Source: Aeromicrobium sp. Root495
Lineage (GTDB): Bacteria > Actinomycetota > Actinomycetes > Propionibacteriales > Nocardioidaceae
Assembly (NCBI RefSeq): GCF_001426755.1
Contig: NZ_LMFJ01000002.1
Coordinates: forward strand, 1 to 64,000
Reading direction: 5' to 3'
DNA: 64,000 nt
Shown: piece by piece, positions 41,590-51,196 of the stretch
Numbering within the stretch: position 1 is the first letter of the stretch
Layout: the number at the start of each line of letters is the position of its first letter
The notes under the pieces: generated by a model
Seen by the model: the letters and a program-made list of their open reading frames with translations, nothing else
What the model was told of the DNA's origin: nothing
The model's database searches: none
Position numbers and translations under genes: made by a program

Positions 41590-42663
41590 TCACCGCTCGC
41601 CGACGTGGTCTCGGCCGTCTTGCTCGGCTGACTCCCGGATCTCGCGGCCGTCGGCCACGTCCTCGCGATGCTTCTTCTCGGCCTTCTCGATGTTGCGGGT
41701 GTCGCGCGGCGGGAGCTGGATGGTCTCCTCCGCCGCGATGCCGGCCTGGAGCTGACGTCCACGCTCCAGCTCGGCGTCGAGCTCGGCGCCGAACAGCAGG
41801 GCGACGTTGGTGAGCCACAGCCACAGCAGGAACACGATGGCTCCCGCGAGCGAGCCGTACGTCTTGTCGTAGCTGGAGAACATCGCGACGTAGAGGCCGA
41901 AGGCGGCCGACGCGAGGACCCACACGGTGATCGCGAAGACCGCGCCCACGCTGATCCACCGGAACTTCGGCTGCTTCACGTTGGGCGTGGCGTAGTAGAG
42001 GACGGCCACGATCACGACGATGACGCCCAGGAGCACCGGCCACTTGGCGATGTCCCACACGAGGATCGCGGTGGACCCGAGGCCGATCTGGTCGCCCACG
42101 GCCTCCGCGACGGGGCCCGTCAGCACGAGGGACGCAGCGGCCGACGCCACCAGCACGAGGGCCACGAGCGTGACGACGAGCTGCACGGGCCGCAGCTTCC
42201 ACACCGGCCGCCCCTCATCGATCTCGTAGACCCGGTTCATGGCGCGACCGAAGGCCCCGACGTACCCCGAGGCCGACCACAGCGCGCCCAGGAGACCCAC
42301 GACGAGCGCGACGCCGGCGCCCTGGGCGGTGCTGAGCCGCTCGATCGTGGGCTGCAGGGTGTCGACGGCCGAGGACGGACCGACCTGGTCCACGATCGTC
42401 AGCAGGGACTCGACGGTCTTGGGGCCCTGCCCGAACACGCCGAGCAGTGAGACCAGGGCCACGATGGCCGGGAACAGGGCCAGCACCGCGTAGTAGGTGA
42501 GGGCCGCGGCCAGGTCGGTGCACTGGTCCTTCGAGAACTCGCGGACCGTCTTCTTGAGGACGTAGATCCACGACCGCTTGTGCAGGTCGGACGGGGAGTC
42601 CGGCTTGCGGTCGTCGTCCGGGGACGGGGCGTGGCGCCCGCGCTCGGTCGTGGAGGTGGACAT
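41590..42663 (-). CDS. YihY/BrkB-family inner membrane protein
   Basis: 357 residues with six or so membrane helices and the family patterns DLAAALTYYAVLALFPAIVA and SYDKTYGSLAGAIVFLLWLW. The N- and C-termini are charged and cytoplasmic. The family is widespread, often misnamed ribonuclease BN, with no settled biochemical role. It is the last gene of a four-gene envelope operon; its start overlaps the DUF3618 stop by one base. Confidence 0.88.
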   Translation of the reverse strand: MSTSTTERGRHAPSPDDDRKPDSPSDLHKRSWIYVLKKTVREFSKDQCTDLAAALTYYAVLALFPAIVALVSLLGVFGQGPKTVESLLTIVDQVGPSSAVDTLQPTIERLSTAQGAGVALVVGLLGALWSASGYVGAFGRAMNRVYEIDEGRPVWKLRPVQLVVTLVALVLVASAAASLVLTGPVAEAVGDQIGLGSTAILVWDIAKWPVLLGVIVVIVAVLYYATPNVKQPKFRWISVGAVFAITVWVLASAAFGLYVAMFSSYDKTYGSLAGAIVFLLWLWLTNVALLFGAELDAELERGRQLQAGIAAEETIQLPPRDTRNIEKAEKKHREDVADGREIRESAEQDGRDHVGER

Positions 42664-42848
42664 CAGAGCTTCTTCCAGGCGATCACGATGGCGGCAGCCG
42701 TGGTGGCGACGACGGCGATCTCCTGCCAGTGCGACGTGGCCTTGGACTTGACGTCGAGCTTGGCGCCGAGAGCGTCGATCGTCTCGGTGAGCTGCTCACG
42801 CATCTGCTCGATGTCGGACTCGATGTCGCTGATGCTCGGGCCGCTCAT
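42663..42848 (-). CDS. DUF3618 domain small membrane protein (61 aa)
   Basis: 61 residues: DIESDIEQMREQLTETIDAL is the DUF3618 coiled-coil core, and a C-terminal transmembrane helix ends in WKKL. The family is found in actinobacterial envelope-stress operons. ATG 42848 overlaps the holin-like gene's stop by four bases. Confidence 0.8.
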   Translation of the reverse strand: MSGPSISDIESDIEQMREQLTETIDALGAKLDVKSKATSHWQEIAVVATTAAAIVIAWKKL

Positions 42849-43258
42849 GACCGGTCTCCCTTCACCGCGGCGATGTCCTGCTGCACGTTCTCGATGGTGC
42901 GCTCGGGACCGCCGACCTGCGAGACCTGCTTCTTGCCCACGAGCGCGGCGATCCCCGCGAGAGCGAAGAGGACGACAGCGACGATGAGCGCGGCCAGCCA
43001 CGTCTCGACCACGAGGGCCAGAGCGGCCACGGCCGCTCCCACCAACGTGATGACGCCGAGCAGGGCGAAGAAGCCGGCGCTGCCGAAGAGCCCGACCCCC
43101 ACGCCGGCGTGCTTGACGCTGGCCTGGAGCTCTGCCTTGGCGAGGGCCACCTCGTCCTGGACGAGCCGGCTGGACTGCTCGCTGAGCCGTCCCACGAGCT
43201 CGCCGAGGCTGGCCTCGTCGGCCGGGGTCGCGGGCTGGGCGGAGGGAGCCTCAGCCAT
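42845..43258 (-). CDS. putative holin-X (phage holin superfamily III-like) membrane protein
   Basis: 137 residues. A soluble N-terminal helix (LVGRLSEQSSRLVQDEVALA followed by KAELQAS) is followed by two membrane helices (about 50-78 and 85-108) and a charged tail. This is the layout of the actinobacterial phage-holin-like family that accompanies DUF3618 and YihY genes; no lysis role is implied in that setting. It overlaps both neighbours. Confidence 0.8.
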   Translation of the reverse strand: MAEAPSAQPATPADEASLGELVGRLSEQSSRLVQDEVALAKAELQASVKHAGVGVGLFGSAGFFALLGVITLVGAAVAALALVVETWLAALIVAVVLFALAGIAALVGKKQVSQVGGPERTIENVQQDIAAVKGDRS

Positions 43259-43613
43259 GCTTGGGCTCCTCCGGGACGTCCGAGGCCGCGGCCACGAGGT
43301 CGATGCCCTCGAGGTCGTCGTCCGCAGTGTGCTTGCCCTCGCTGGACGAGCCTGTGACCTTGTCCCTGGCCTGGTCGGCGGCGTCCTTGGCCTGGCCGGC
43401 GGCCTTCTGGGCCGCAGCGGAGGCCTTCTCCTTCACGACGGGTGCCTTCTCGGCGGCGTACTCCTGGGCGTCGGTAGCCGCCTGCTGGACCTTGGGGTTG
43501 CTCCAGACCTTGTCGGCCTGGGTCTTGATCTGCTCGTAGCGACCACGACCGGCGCGGGTCCCGAGCACGTAGCCGCCGACTCCGGCGGCCAGGACGATGA
43601 CCTTCTTGAACAT
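43251..43613 (-). CDS. YtxH-like membrane protein
   Basis: 120 residues: a short N-terminal membrane helix (VIVLAAGVGGYVLGTRAGRG), then a long Ala/Lys-rich helical domain (AAEKAPVVKEKASAAAQKAA) and an acidic tail. Such YtxH-like proteins are stress-induced and membrane-associated. ATG 43613 follows a GGGGG site. It is the first gene of the operon YtxH-like, holin-like, DUF3618, YihY (43613 to 41590), all overlapping. Confidence 0.78.
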   Translation of the reverse strand: MFKKVIVLAAGVGGYVLGTRAGRGRYEQIKTQADKVWSNPKVQQAATDAQEYAAEKAPVVKEKASAAAQKAAGQAKDAADQARDKVTGSSSEGKHTADDDLEGIDLVAAASDVPEEPKHG

Positions 43614-44526
43614 CTGTTTCCCCCTGGTATGGATGACGAGGGTGAGCACGCTAAAGATGCGCCCTTGCTCTCGCTCGATACCTATGACGCTACGAGATTC
43701 CCCGTCAAGCGCACTCCGAAGACCTTCAGGTACGCCGGGATTTGGCAGATGCATGAGACGCTGCGAAAATTTGTGTCTCCGACTGGAGACCTCTGCCTGC
43801 GTGGCTACCTCAAGGCGCTTCTCTCCGACGAACTGATGAAGCCGCCTTCAGAACGTTCTCGAGAAAGACGGTCTAGGCTAGGTCAGACCCGACAATCTGG
43901 GCTTGGACGGTCCCGTCCCAGGCGGCCTGCCCTTTCGCCCATGTTGCCGTTGCAAGGGGCGGGATAGCGTCGGTCGCACGTTCGTTAGCCATCAGCCAAA
44001 CCCGTAGATTGCTCGGCGAAATCGTGTGCGAACTGCTCAAACGAGCACTACTTTCGCTTGATCTTTCGCAACTAAAACTATGATCGACGGCCGTCCCCGG
44101 GTTAGTCCGATCTTGAACAGGCTCATCTCGACTGTAAGACTTCGAGCACGGCAAGAACTTCATGCGGCCCCGCGCCAGCACGAATGAACTGAAACGCGCG
44201 CCAACGGTTGAGTGCCCCGCCCCCTCAAGGCGGAAGCGCGGTTTCAACGCCCAACCGCCGATCCCACCGGCGTGCGGGCCAGGCCGACGCCGTGCGGGCC
44301 GAGCGAAGGGTTGGCCCGCAACCAGGCCATCAGAAGTATGGCACTGGGGAGACTAAGCCCCCGTGATGCTTCGGGCACATCGAACTCGCGACAGAGCCGC
44401 GTTCCAGCGTTTCGCTAAGGCTCGGTACGACATCATTCGCTCTTACTAAGGCCGATGTACATCCACGGCGGCAAGCGAGGACATACCCGCCGGCGGGGAT
44501 CAGGAAACCCGGGACGAGATGAACGC
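43614..44526. other. 0.9-kb gene-free stretch
   Basis: Upstream of the YtxH operon, so it should contain that promoter. No supportable gene on either strand. Open frames are short and compositionally odd. Confidence 0.4.
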
Positions 44527-44766
44527 TCAAGCCTCGGGACCCTCGCTGCCGGCAGACACGTCTCGGCCACCGATGATCTCCTCCGCGATGATCTTCAGCT
44601 TCCTATTCTCCGCCTGCGAGATACGCACGAGCAGCTCGAAGGCCTGCTCGTCGGCTAGGTGGTATCTCTCCATCATCAGGCCGATCGCGATGCCGACTCG
44701 CCCCCGCGCCTCAAGGCCGCTCTTCAGTTGCGCGACCTGCCGTTCAAGCTCTTCGTTCCGGTCCAA
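44527..44766 (-). CDS. ANTAR-only RNA-binding protein (79 aa)
   Basis: 79 residues from TTG 44766 (GGAAGA about 7 bases upstream). A short coiled coil (NEELERQVAQLKSGLEARGR) leads into an ANTAR domain (GIAIGLMMERYHLADEQAFE). No GAF or receiver domain is fused, so it would need a partner for signal input or be constitutive. A frameshifted relative lies at 29221-29429. Confidence 0.75.
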   Translation of the reverse strand: MDRNEELERQVAQLKSGLEARGRVGIAIGLMMERYHLADEQAFELLVRISQAENRKLKIIAEEIIGGRDVSAGSEGPEA

Positions 44767-44952
44767 CGCTCGTTCTTCCGTAACCCGACATCAAGTCGCT
44801 GCGACTGGCTGCACAGCGACGGCACACGCCAATGCTAGTAGTGGCTCCGCCCGCAAGAAGCGGCCGACAGTCCCGTCTCAACACGCCAGCGAGCTCGGCG
44901 GGGCGACCCAGGTCAGCATGATCTCGGACCGAACGTGCCCCGCTAACCGGTC

Positions 44953-45590
44953 TTACTCGCGGATGCAACGGCGAACCCGTGGGCAGGCGCCACCGAAGCC
45001 GCTGCGCCGGCGCCGGCGCCGACGACCCCACTCAGCAGGCGAAGCCGATCCATCAACGGCTCGCAGCGTGTCCGCGTCGATCCCTCGCAAAGCCGCGATG
45101 ACGAAGGAGGCCGTCGCGCCGCACGAAGCCTGGGCGTCGACGAACGACCGCTGCACGGCCCCGTCCACCCCTCGCAGCGAGGTGGCGACGATCAACGCCG
45201 CCAGGAGCGCGACAGATCGCCCACCGGCCAGTGCCGCTCCGTCGGCCGGCCGAGGCTCTCGAAGCCATCGGTCGATCAGGCTCGACACCCGCTTCTCGAT
45301 GCTGTCCACGACCTGCCCACGAGCATGAGTCGCTCGGCCGACGACCACGGCCCGAAGAGCAGCGGGTAGCCGTGAGAGCGTGACTGCGCGTAGGCAAAGA
45401 GCGCCTCGACGCCGCCGACCACCTGCTCCTCGAAGCTGCGTCCGGACGACCGCTCGTACGCAGCGAAGAGAAACCCGGTGATGAGGTCCCTCTCGCGATC
45501 AAGAGCCGCCCCCAGCAGAGCCTCCTTGTCCGCGAAGTGCGCGTACACCGTTGGCTTGGTCGTGCCGGCTCGCGCCGCGATCGCGGCCAT
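44953..45590 (-). pseudogene. TetR-family regulator remnant (5' truncated, frameshifted)
   Basis: From 45590 the minus strand encodes the end of a TetR HTH (MAAIAARAGTTKPTVYAHFA followed by DKEALLGAAL), but the first helix is missing and an in-frame TGA lies just upstream. The ligand-domain continuation (QVVDSIEKRVSSLIDRWLRE, then SFVDAQASCGATASFVIAAL) is in a different frame after about 45310. It is a relic regulator beside the mce operon end. Confidence 0.7.
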
Positions 45591-45700
45591 ACCTCAGCTG
45601 CGTGGCGTGAGCGGATCGACCATGCCGCTACGCCGTAGCCGATCCATTCATCCGCTCACGATCTGCCAGGGAGCCCGCTACCGGCTGAGCCTCGACGGCC

Positions 45701-46192
45701 TCAGATTGGCCGCAGGTCGGAGATGAGCCACTGGCCCTGCACCGGCCTCAAGGTCACGCGCAGCTGAAGCTGCTCGGCCGCCGGCTTGCGAGACCCGACC
45801 GTCGTAGTCGACCGGACCAGGGCGAGGACGGTCACCGACGACCCGCGCGTTCTCTCCACCCCGGCCGACGTCACGACGCTGCGTGTCGTCACCTTCTCCC
45901 GACCGGCAGAGCTCGCGACGATCGAGTCGAGGAGCCTCGAGTACTTTTTCTGGAAGGACCCAGTGGCGTTGCTCCTGGCCACCGACAGGTCGGCCTGCAG
46001 GTCGGAGTGACTGAACGTCAGCATCGCGCCGACGCGCGCCTCAGCACTCGTCAGAGCTGTCTGCTCGTCCTCCGACAGAGCGTCAGCCGACGGATCCTGA
46101 ACCACGAGGAAGGCGACGTTCGCCAGCACGAGCCACGCGACGAGAGCGGCCCAGGTGCGTGACCTAAGTCGTCGTCCGAGGGCTCGACTCAT
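45701..46192 (-). CDS. Mce-associated membrane protein (last gene of the mce operon)
   Basis: 163 residues: one N-terminal membrane helix (about 14-32) and a periplasmic/extracytoplasmic alpha+beta domain with the pattern ALTSAEARVGAMLTFSHSDL, then QADLSVARSNATGSFQKKYS, typical of Mce-associated (Mas/OmamA-like) proteins. These stabilise the Mce complex. It overlaps the previous gene by four bases. Confidence 0.82.
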   Translation of the reverse strand: MSRALGRRLRSRTWAALVAWLVLANVAFLVVQDPSADALSEDEQTALTSAEARVGAMLTFSHSDLQADLSVARSNATGSFQKKYSRLLDSIVASSAGREKVTTRSVVTSAGVERTRGSSVTVLALVRSTTTVGSRKPAAEQLQLRVTLRPVQGQWLISDLRPI

Positions 46193-46716
46193 GGCAGCAA
46201 CCGCATTCGCGAGACACGCCAGTCGTCCCCGGACTGGACCAGCTGGACCTGGACGTGGACCGGGCGATGGCCCTCCGTGGCCACCACAACTCTTGCCTTC
46301 TCCCCCGACATCGACACGAGACCAGCTGCCGCGACCACGCCTTGTCCAACAGACAGCTCTGCGGCGACCCGCTCGAGATCCTGGGCGGACTGACGCAGGC
46401 CAGGGGCGCCGCCTCTCAGCACATCCGCCGTTCCAGCCCCACGGCCGAGTGAGTCGACAGCCCGCGTCGCCGCATCAGTCGCAGCGCCGCGTTCGCTCGA
46501 CGACGGCGTCGCAGGGCCGTCCGATACCAAGGCCTGCCACCCGAGGAGCAAAGTCAGTGCGAGAGCCACCACCCCGAGGGCGCGTCCCATCCATGGAGAT
46601 GAGTCTCGCGGCTCGAGCGCAGGCTCCTCCACCGGAGGTGGGGCAGCGACCCTGCGGACCTCGATGCGCCGGACGACCGGGCCGCTCGGATTCTCCATCG
46701 TCGTTGACCGTGCCAT
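46189..46716 (-). CDS. Mce-associated membrane protein
   Basis: 175 residues from ATG 46716, with GAGGGGG about 6 bases upstream. A cytoplasmic proline-rich N-terminus (VAAPPPVEEPALEP), one membrane helix (about 45-62) and a small outer domain ending DDWRVSRMRLLP. Same general type as the next gene and presumed partner of the Mce assembly. Confidence 0.72.
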   Translation of the reverse strand: MARSTTMENPSGPVVRRIEVRRVAAPPPVEEPALEPRDSSPWMGRALGVVALALTLLLGWQALVSDGPATPSSSERGAATDAATRAVDSLGRGAGTADVLRGGAPGLRQSAQDLERVAAELSVGQGVVAAAGLVSMSGEKARVVVATEGHRPVHVQVQLVQSGDDWRVSRMRLLP

Positions 46717-46726
46717 GACCACCCCC

Positions 46727-47428
46727 TCAGACCGCGACCGGTGTGCGCTCGAGCGAGGCCACGCGACGGGGCCGGCGGCGCGGCGCTGGCTGGATTCCGA
46801 ACCTCTCCCACGCTGCTGCGGTGGCCGGGCCCACGCCGATGGCGAGCGCCTGCGTCAGGTGCTCGGCCGTGTCCACGTCGCGACGGACCTCGATCGGCAC
46901 GCCGAGCGCCGCCCAGCTGCCCAGCACGGAGTGGGTCAGGGTCGAGTTTCCCCCGTAGGCGGGCTGCAAGACCGCCGCGTTGAGGGCTGAGATCAGGGTC
47001 GTGCTGCGCGAGACGGCATCCGGCACGTGAGCGGTCGCCCTCGTGGCGAGGACGCCGAGCGTGCTGGACAGCGCGCTGGGCGTGAGGCATGGCAGGTCCG
47101 ACGGCACCACGACGACAGGAGCGTCCCGCCGGTGGAGCACGGCCCACCTGCGGCCGGCGTCGACGGCGGCGTTGAGCGGGTCGCCGGACATGAGCCCGGG
47201 TCCGGCTAGCACCGGCACGGCCATCCGTCGGCACGAGGCCACGACGTCGGGCTGCGCCGAGACGACGACCAGCGCACCGACGTGCTCGCACGCTCTGATG
47301 GCAGCGATCGTGTCGAGCGCGAACGCCGTGCGCATAGCGTTGGCCCGCGCCAAGGGAAGGCCCAGCCGCGACTCGTGCAGTCGCCACGTGGCGACCGGGA
47401 CGACCACGGTCCATCCGGTTGATGTCAT
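46727..47428 (-). CDS. fbiD: FbiD/CofC-like guanylyltransferase (coenzyme F420 biosynthesis)
   Basis: 233 residues from ATG 47428. The CofC/FbiD pattern is visible: VVVPVATWRLHESRLGLPLA at the N-terminus, FALDTIAAI, VVVPSDLPCL (the nucleotide-binding Asp motif) and RRDVDTAEHLTQALAIGVGP near the end. The family couples GTP to phosphoenolpyruvate or phospholactate in the first step of F420 assembly. It overlaps the DsbA-like gene by four bases. Finding it inside an mce operon is unusual and hints at an F420-dependent step on the imported lipid. Confidence 0.8.
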   Translation of the reverse strand: MTSTGWTVVVPVATWRLHESRLGLPLARANAMRTAFALDTIAAIRACEHVGALVVVSAQPDVVASCRRMAVPVLAGPGLMSGDPLNAAVDAGRRWAVLHRRDAPVVVVPSDLPCLTPSALSSTLGVLATRATAHVPDAVSRSTTLISALNAAVLQPAYGGNSTLTHSVLGSWAALGVPIEVRRDVDTAEHLTQALAIGVGPATAAAWERFGIQPAPRRRPRRVASLERTPVAV

Positions 47429-48177
47429 GACTGTGCCTCCTTGATGACCCGGGCGAAGTCGCCCTTGTTCTTGATGTCGCGCATGCGCCCGTTCACGAAG
47501 ACCGTGGGCGTCCCGGTGACGCCCCGGGCGAAGCCGGCCTTGCGTGCTTCGTCGATCCACGGCACATAGGTCTCGCCGGTGATGCAGGCCGATGCCGTCG
47601 GGACGCCGACCGACTCGGCGCTCCGAGCAAGGCTCGCGTTGCTCGGTCCGTCCCGGCCCTCGTCCGGCTGCGCCGCGAACAGCGCGTCCCGCATGCCTGC
47701 GTAAGCCTCGGGGCCCGCCGCGTCGAGCACGCACAGGGCTGCGTTGGTGGCGCGGTGGGAGTACCGGTTCGGGCTGTGGCCGACCTCGTCGAGGATCGAG
47801 AAGGGGTGATCGACCACGATCACCTTGCCGAGGGATGCCTGGGCGTCGAGGAACGTCCGCGCCGACCTCTCCAGCGCTCGACAGCCCGGACACTGAAAGT
47901 CTTCGTAGATCTCGATTCGCACCGCCGAGCTCGAGTTTCCGGCCGGCCCACTGGTGGGAGCGGGAAGCACCCCGAAGGAGTCGCTCGTGCCGTCGGGGCG
48001 CGGGTACTTGTCGGGGTCCGCTGTACCGCCGAGGCGTGCCGACACGGTAATTACCAGGACGGCGACGATCGGGATGACGAAGACCACCCAGAAGGTGATG
48101 CGGCTGCGCCGGCGACGAACCTCGAGCTCCCGCTCCTCCTCGAGGTCCCGCGTCGCTTCACGATCCACGTCCTGCAT
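47425..48177 (-). CDS. membrane-anchored DsbA-like thiol oxidoreductase
   Basis: 250 residues: a charged cytoplasmic N-terminus, one membrane helix (about 28-47) and an outer thioredoxin-like domain with CPGC at 96-99 (EDFQCPGCRALE) and the cis-Pro loop GVTGTPTVFVNG. It should form or repair disulfides in exported proteins, plausibly the Mce proteins encoded upstream. Follows acs by three bases. Confidence 0.85.
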   Translation of the reverse strand: MQDVDREATRDLEEERELEVRRRRSRITFWVVFVIPIVAVLVITVSARLGGTADPDKYPRPDGTSDSFGVLPAPTSGPAGNSSSAVRIEIYEDFQCPGCRALERSARTFLDAQASLGKVIVVDHPFSILDEVGHSPNRYSHRATNAALCVLDAAGPEAYAGMRDALFAAQPDEGRDGPSNASLARSAESVGVPTASACITGETYVPWIDEARKAGFARGVTGTPTVFVNGRMRDIKNKGDFARVIKEAQS

Positions 48178-48180
48178 CGG

Positions 48181-50139
48181 TCAGTCCTCGTCGTTCTTCG
48201 CGTCGACGATCCCGGCGGTGATGAGCGCCATCACGGATGAGTCGGCCAGGGTGGTGGCGTCGCCGACCTCGCGGTTCTCGGCGACGTCGCGCAGGAGGCG
48301 GCGCATGATCTTGCCCGAGCGGGTCTTGGGGAGCTCGGGCACGACCATCACCTGGCGGGGCTTGGCGATGGGGCCGATCTCCTTGGCCACGTGGGCGCGC
48401 AGGTCGGCGGAGACGTCCTCGACGTCCTTGGCCGACTCGCGCAGGATCACGAACGCCACGACGGCCTGGCCGGTGGTGTCGTCGGCAGCGCCGACGACGG
48501 CTGCCTCGGCCACCGACGGGTGCGACACGAGGGCCGACTCGATCTCGGTGGTGGAGAGGCGGTGGCCCGAGACGTTCATGACGTCGTCGACCCGGCCGAG
48601 CAGCCAGATGGCGCCGTCGTCGTCCTTCTTGGCGCCGTCGCCCGCGAAGTAGTAATCAGGCCACCTCGACCAGTAGGTCTCCTTGTAGCGCTCGTCGTCG
48701 CCCCAGATGGTGCGGAGCATCGAGGGCCAGGGCTCGGTGATGACGAGGTAGCCGCCCTCGCCGTTGCCCACGGGCTCACCGGCATCGTCCACCACCTCCA
48801 CCGAGATGCCGGGGAAGGCCGTCATCGCCGAGCCCGGCTTCCCGGAGGTGACGCCCGGCAGCGGGGTGATCATGTGGGCGCCGGTCTCGGTCTGCCACCA
48901 CGTGTCGACGATGGGCGTCTTGCCGCCGCCGATGTTCTCGCGGTACCAGACGTAGGCCTCGGGGTTGATCGACTCACCAACGGAGCCCAGGACCCGCAGG
49001 CTGCTCAGGTCGTGCTCGGCGGGGATCTGCTCGCCCCACTTCATGCACGTGCGGATCGCAGTGGGCGCGGTGTAGAAGAGCGTGACGCCGTACTCGGCGA
49101 TGATCTCCCACCAGCGGCCCTTGTGCGGGGTGTCGGGGGTGCCCTCGTAGAGCACCTGGGTGGCGCCCTCGGCCAGCGGCCCGTAGACGATATAGGAGTG
49201 GCCGGTCACCCAGCCGACGTCGGCGGTGCACCAGTAGACGTCGGAGTCGGGCTTGTGGTCGAACGTGGCCCAGAACGTGTACGCGGCCTGGACGAGGTAG
49301 CCACCTGTGGTGTGGAGGATGCCCTTCGGGGCCCCGGTCGTGCCCGACGTGTACATCACGTAGAGCGGGTGCTCGGAGTCGAAGAGCTGAGGCACGTGCG
49401 TCGTCGACGCCGAGGTCACGACGTCGTGCCACCACACGTCCCGTCCCCCCGTCCAGGCGACGTCCTCGCCGGTCCGACGGACGACCAGCACACTGACAAC
49501 TCCGGGGCACGCCTGGAGCGCCTCGTCGACGGCCGGCTTGAGAGCTGATGCCTTACCCCGGCGGTACCCGCCGTCGGCCGTGATGACGACCTTGGCGTCG
49601 CAGTCGAGGATGCGGCTGGAGAGCGCGTCAGCGCTGAAGCCACCAAAGACCACCGTGTGCGGGGCACCGAGGCGGGCGCACGCGAGCATCGCGATGACAG
49701 CCTCAGGGATCATCGGCAGGTAGATGGCCACCCGGTCGCCGGCCTTCACACCCAGGTCGATGAGGGCGTTGGCGGCCTGGGAGACCTCGTCCTTGAGCTG
49801 GCTGTACGTGATGGCACGGGTGTCGCCGGGCTCGCCCACGAAGTGCAGCGCGACCTTGTCGCCCAGCCCGTTCTCGACGTGCCGGTCGACGCAGTTGTAG
49901 GCAGCGTTGAGTCGTCCCCCGACGAACCACTTGGCGAAGGGAGCCTTGGACCAGTCGAGGACGCGTGTGAACGGAGTGCCCCAGTCCAGGCGCTCGGCCT
50001 GCCGTCCCCAGAACGCCTCCGGGTCCGCGTCGGCCTCGGCGTAGACCTCGGCCGAGACGTTGGCACGGGCAGCCAGGTCGCCTGGTGGGTCGAACGTCCG
50101 GTCCTCGTGGGCGAGGTTGCTGAGGGCCAGGTCATTCAC
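48181..50139 (-). CDS. acs: acetyl-CoA synthetase (acyl-CoA ligase)
   Basis: 652 residues, normal length for Acs. The AMP-binding motifs are [25 protein letters not shown] and the C-terminal [10 protein letters not shown] with the catalytic, acetylatable lysine. The Trp in VDTWWQTE favours acetate or propionate over long acids. GTG 50139 gives the standard N-terminus ([18 protein letters not shown]) and overlaps the foldase stop by eight bases. Within the mce operon it may activate short acids released from imported lipids. Confidence 0.9.
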   Translation of the reverse strand: MNDLALSNLAHEDRTFDPPGDLAARANVSAEVYAEADADPEAFWGRQAERLDWGTPFTRVLDWSKAPFAKWFVGGRLNAAYNCVDRHVENGLGDKVALHFVGEPGDTRAITYSQLKDEVSQAANALIDLGVKAGDRVAIYLPMIPEAVIAMLACARLGAPHTVVFGGFSADALSSRILDCDAKVVITADGGYRRGKASALKPAVDEALQACPGVVSVLVVRRTGEDVAWTGGRDVWWHDVVTSASTTHVPQLFDSEHPLYVMYTSGTTGAPKGILHTTGGYLVQAAYTFWATFDHKPDSDVYWCTADVGWVTGHSYIVYGPLAEGATQVLYEGTPDTPHKGRWWEIIAEYGVTLFYTAPTAIRTCMKWGEQIPAEHDLSSLRVLGSVGESINPEAYVWYRENIGGGKTPIVDTWWQTETGAHMITPLPGVTSGKPGSAMTAFPGISVEVVDDAGEPVGNGEGGYLVITEPWPSMLRTIWGDDERYKETYWSRWPDYYFAGDGAKKDDDGAIWLLGRVDDVMNVSGHRLSTTEIESALVSHPSVAEAAVVGAADDTTGQAVVAFVILRESAKDVEDVSADLRAHVAKEIGPIAKPRQVMVVPELPKTRSGKIMRRLLRDVAENREVGDATTLADSSVMALITAGIVDAKNDED

Positions 50140-51196
50140 GGTCGTCACCTTCTGGTCGGAGCGAGTCGGCGGCCGACCCGGACGTCGACAGCTGCGGGGC
50201 GTCGGGAAGGGCTTCTGGATCGTCGGGGCGGTAGGAGTCCGCATACTCGACGTCAGCCCCGGCCACCTGCTTCTCGAGCCAGGACCTCCAGATCGCCACG
50301 GCTCGCTCTGCGCGCAGAGCAGCCCGGAGCTCGGTCTTGACCTCGGCGAGGGTCGGGTTCTCGGGAGGCTCGATGACGTCGACGACGCCGACGTTCCAGC
50401 CGTGCGTGGTCTTGACCGGGCCGAAGGGCTGTCCACGACGCGCGGCGAATGCGGCCCTGCCGAACTCCTCGTCGAGCTCTGCCTCTGCCACCAGGCCGAG
50501 ATCGCCGCCCTTGTCCTTGGTCGCCCCGTCGAGGCTGAGCGAGGCGGCAGCATCAGCGAACTTCTCCCGCCCGACGACTGCAAGGACGTGCTGAGCCTCC
50601 TTGGCGGTCTGCACGACGATGTTCCGGACGCGTCGGCGCTCGGGGACAGCGAGGTCGGCGCGGCGCTCCGTGAAGGCTGCTGCGACGTCCGCATCAGTCA
50701 CGGTCACGTCCTTCGTCAGCTCGTCGAAGAGACGGCTGACGACCATCTGCTGTCGCAGCTCTTCTCGGACCTGCTTCTCGGACGCGCCGCGCTCACCGAG
50801 CGCTCGGACGAATCCCTCGCGGCCGTCCTGGGCGTACTGCTGATCGATGAACTTCTTCTCCTCGGCGTCGACGTCGCGGTCGGAGACCGTGATCGAGCGC
50901 GAGGCGGCCCGGCGATCGATGACCATCGAGACGGCGACGGCCTTGGCCGTCTCGCGGCGGTAGGCGTCGCGTGCCTTGGATCCCGCCGGCTCCTCGATGC
51001 CGTAGAGCGCCTCGAGGACTCCGACTCGGTCGTCGACGGTCTCGGTGCTCACGTCGTCTCCAGCCACACGGAAGGCGACCCCCTCCGGAAGGCCCGACGT
51101 GCGGAGGATGACAAGCACCACGGCGAGGACCGCGACGGCGACGAGGCCGACGGCCACCGCGACGACGCGCGGGCTGGGTGCGACACGACTGGTCAT
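50132..51196 (-). CDS. membrane-anchored SurA/PpiC-like foldase
   Basis: 354 residues: one N-terminal membrane helix (about 11-32), a SurA_N-like chaperone region and a parvulin-type domain (about 185-285, [20 protein letters not shown] and [13 protein letters not shown]). It should assist folding of secreted or surface proteins outside the membrane. It overlaps the MMPL gene by four bases and the acs gene by eight. Folding of the six Mce proteins is a natural job; that is inferred. Confidence 0.8.
   Translation of the reverse strand: MTSRVAPSPRVVAVAVGLVAVAVLAVVLVILRTSGLPEGVAFRVAGDDVSTETVDDRVGVLEALYGIEEPAGSKARDAYRRETAKAVAVSMVIDRRAASRSITVSDRDVDAEEKKFIDQQYAQDGREGFVRALGERGASEKQVREELRQQMVVSRLFDELTKDVTVTDADVAAAFTERRADLAVPERRRVRNIVVQTAKEAQHVLAVVGREKFADAAASLSLDGATKDKGGDLGLVAEAELDEEFGRAAFAARRGQPFGPVKTTHGWNVGVVDVIEPPENPTLAEVKTELRAALRAERAVAIWRSWLEKQVAGADVEYADSYRPDDPEALPDAPQLSTSGSAADSLRPEGDDRE

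Noticed and set aside
42845-43258. Prophage holin
   Set aside because: The operon (YtxH-like, DUF3618, YihY) is a chromosomal envelope set and no phage structural or lysin genes are nearby.
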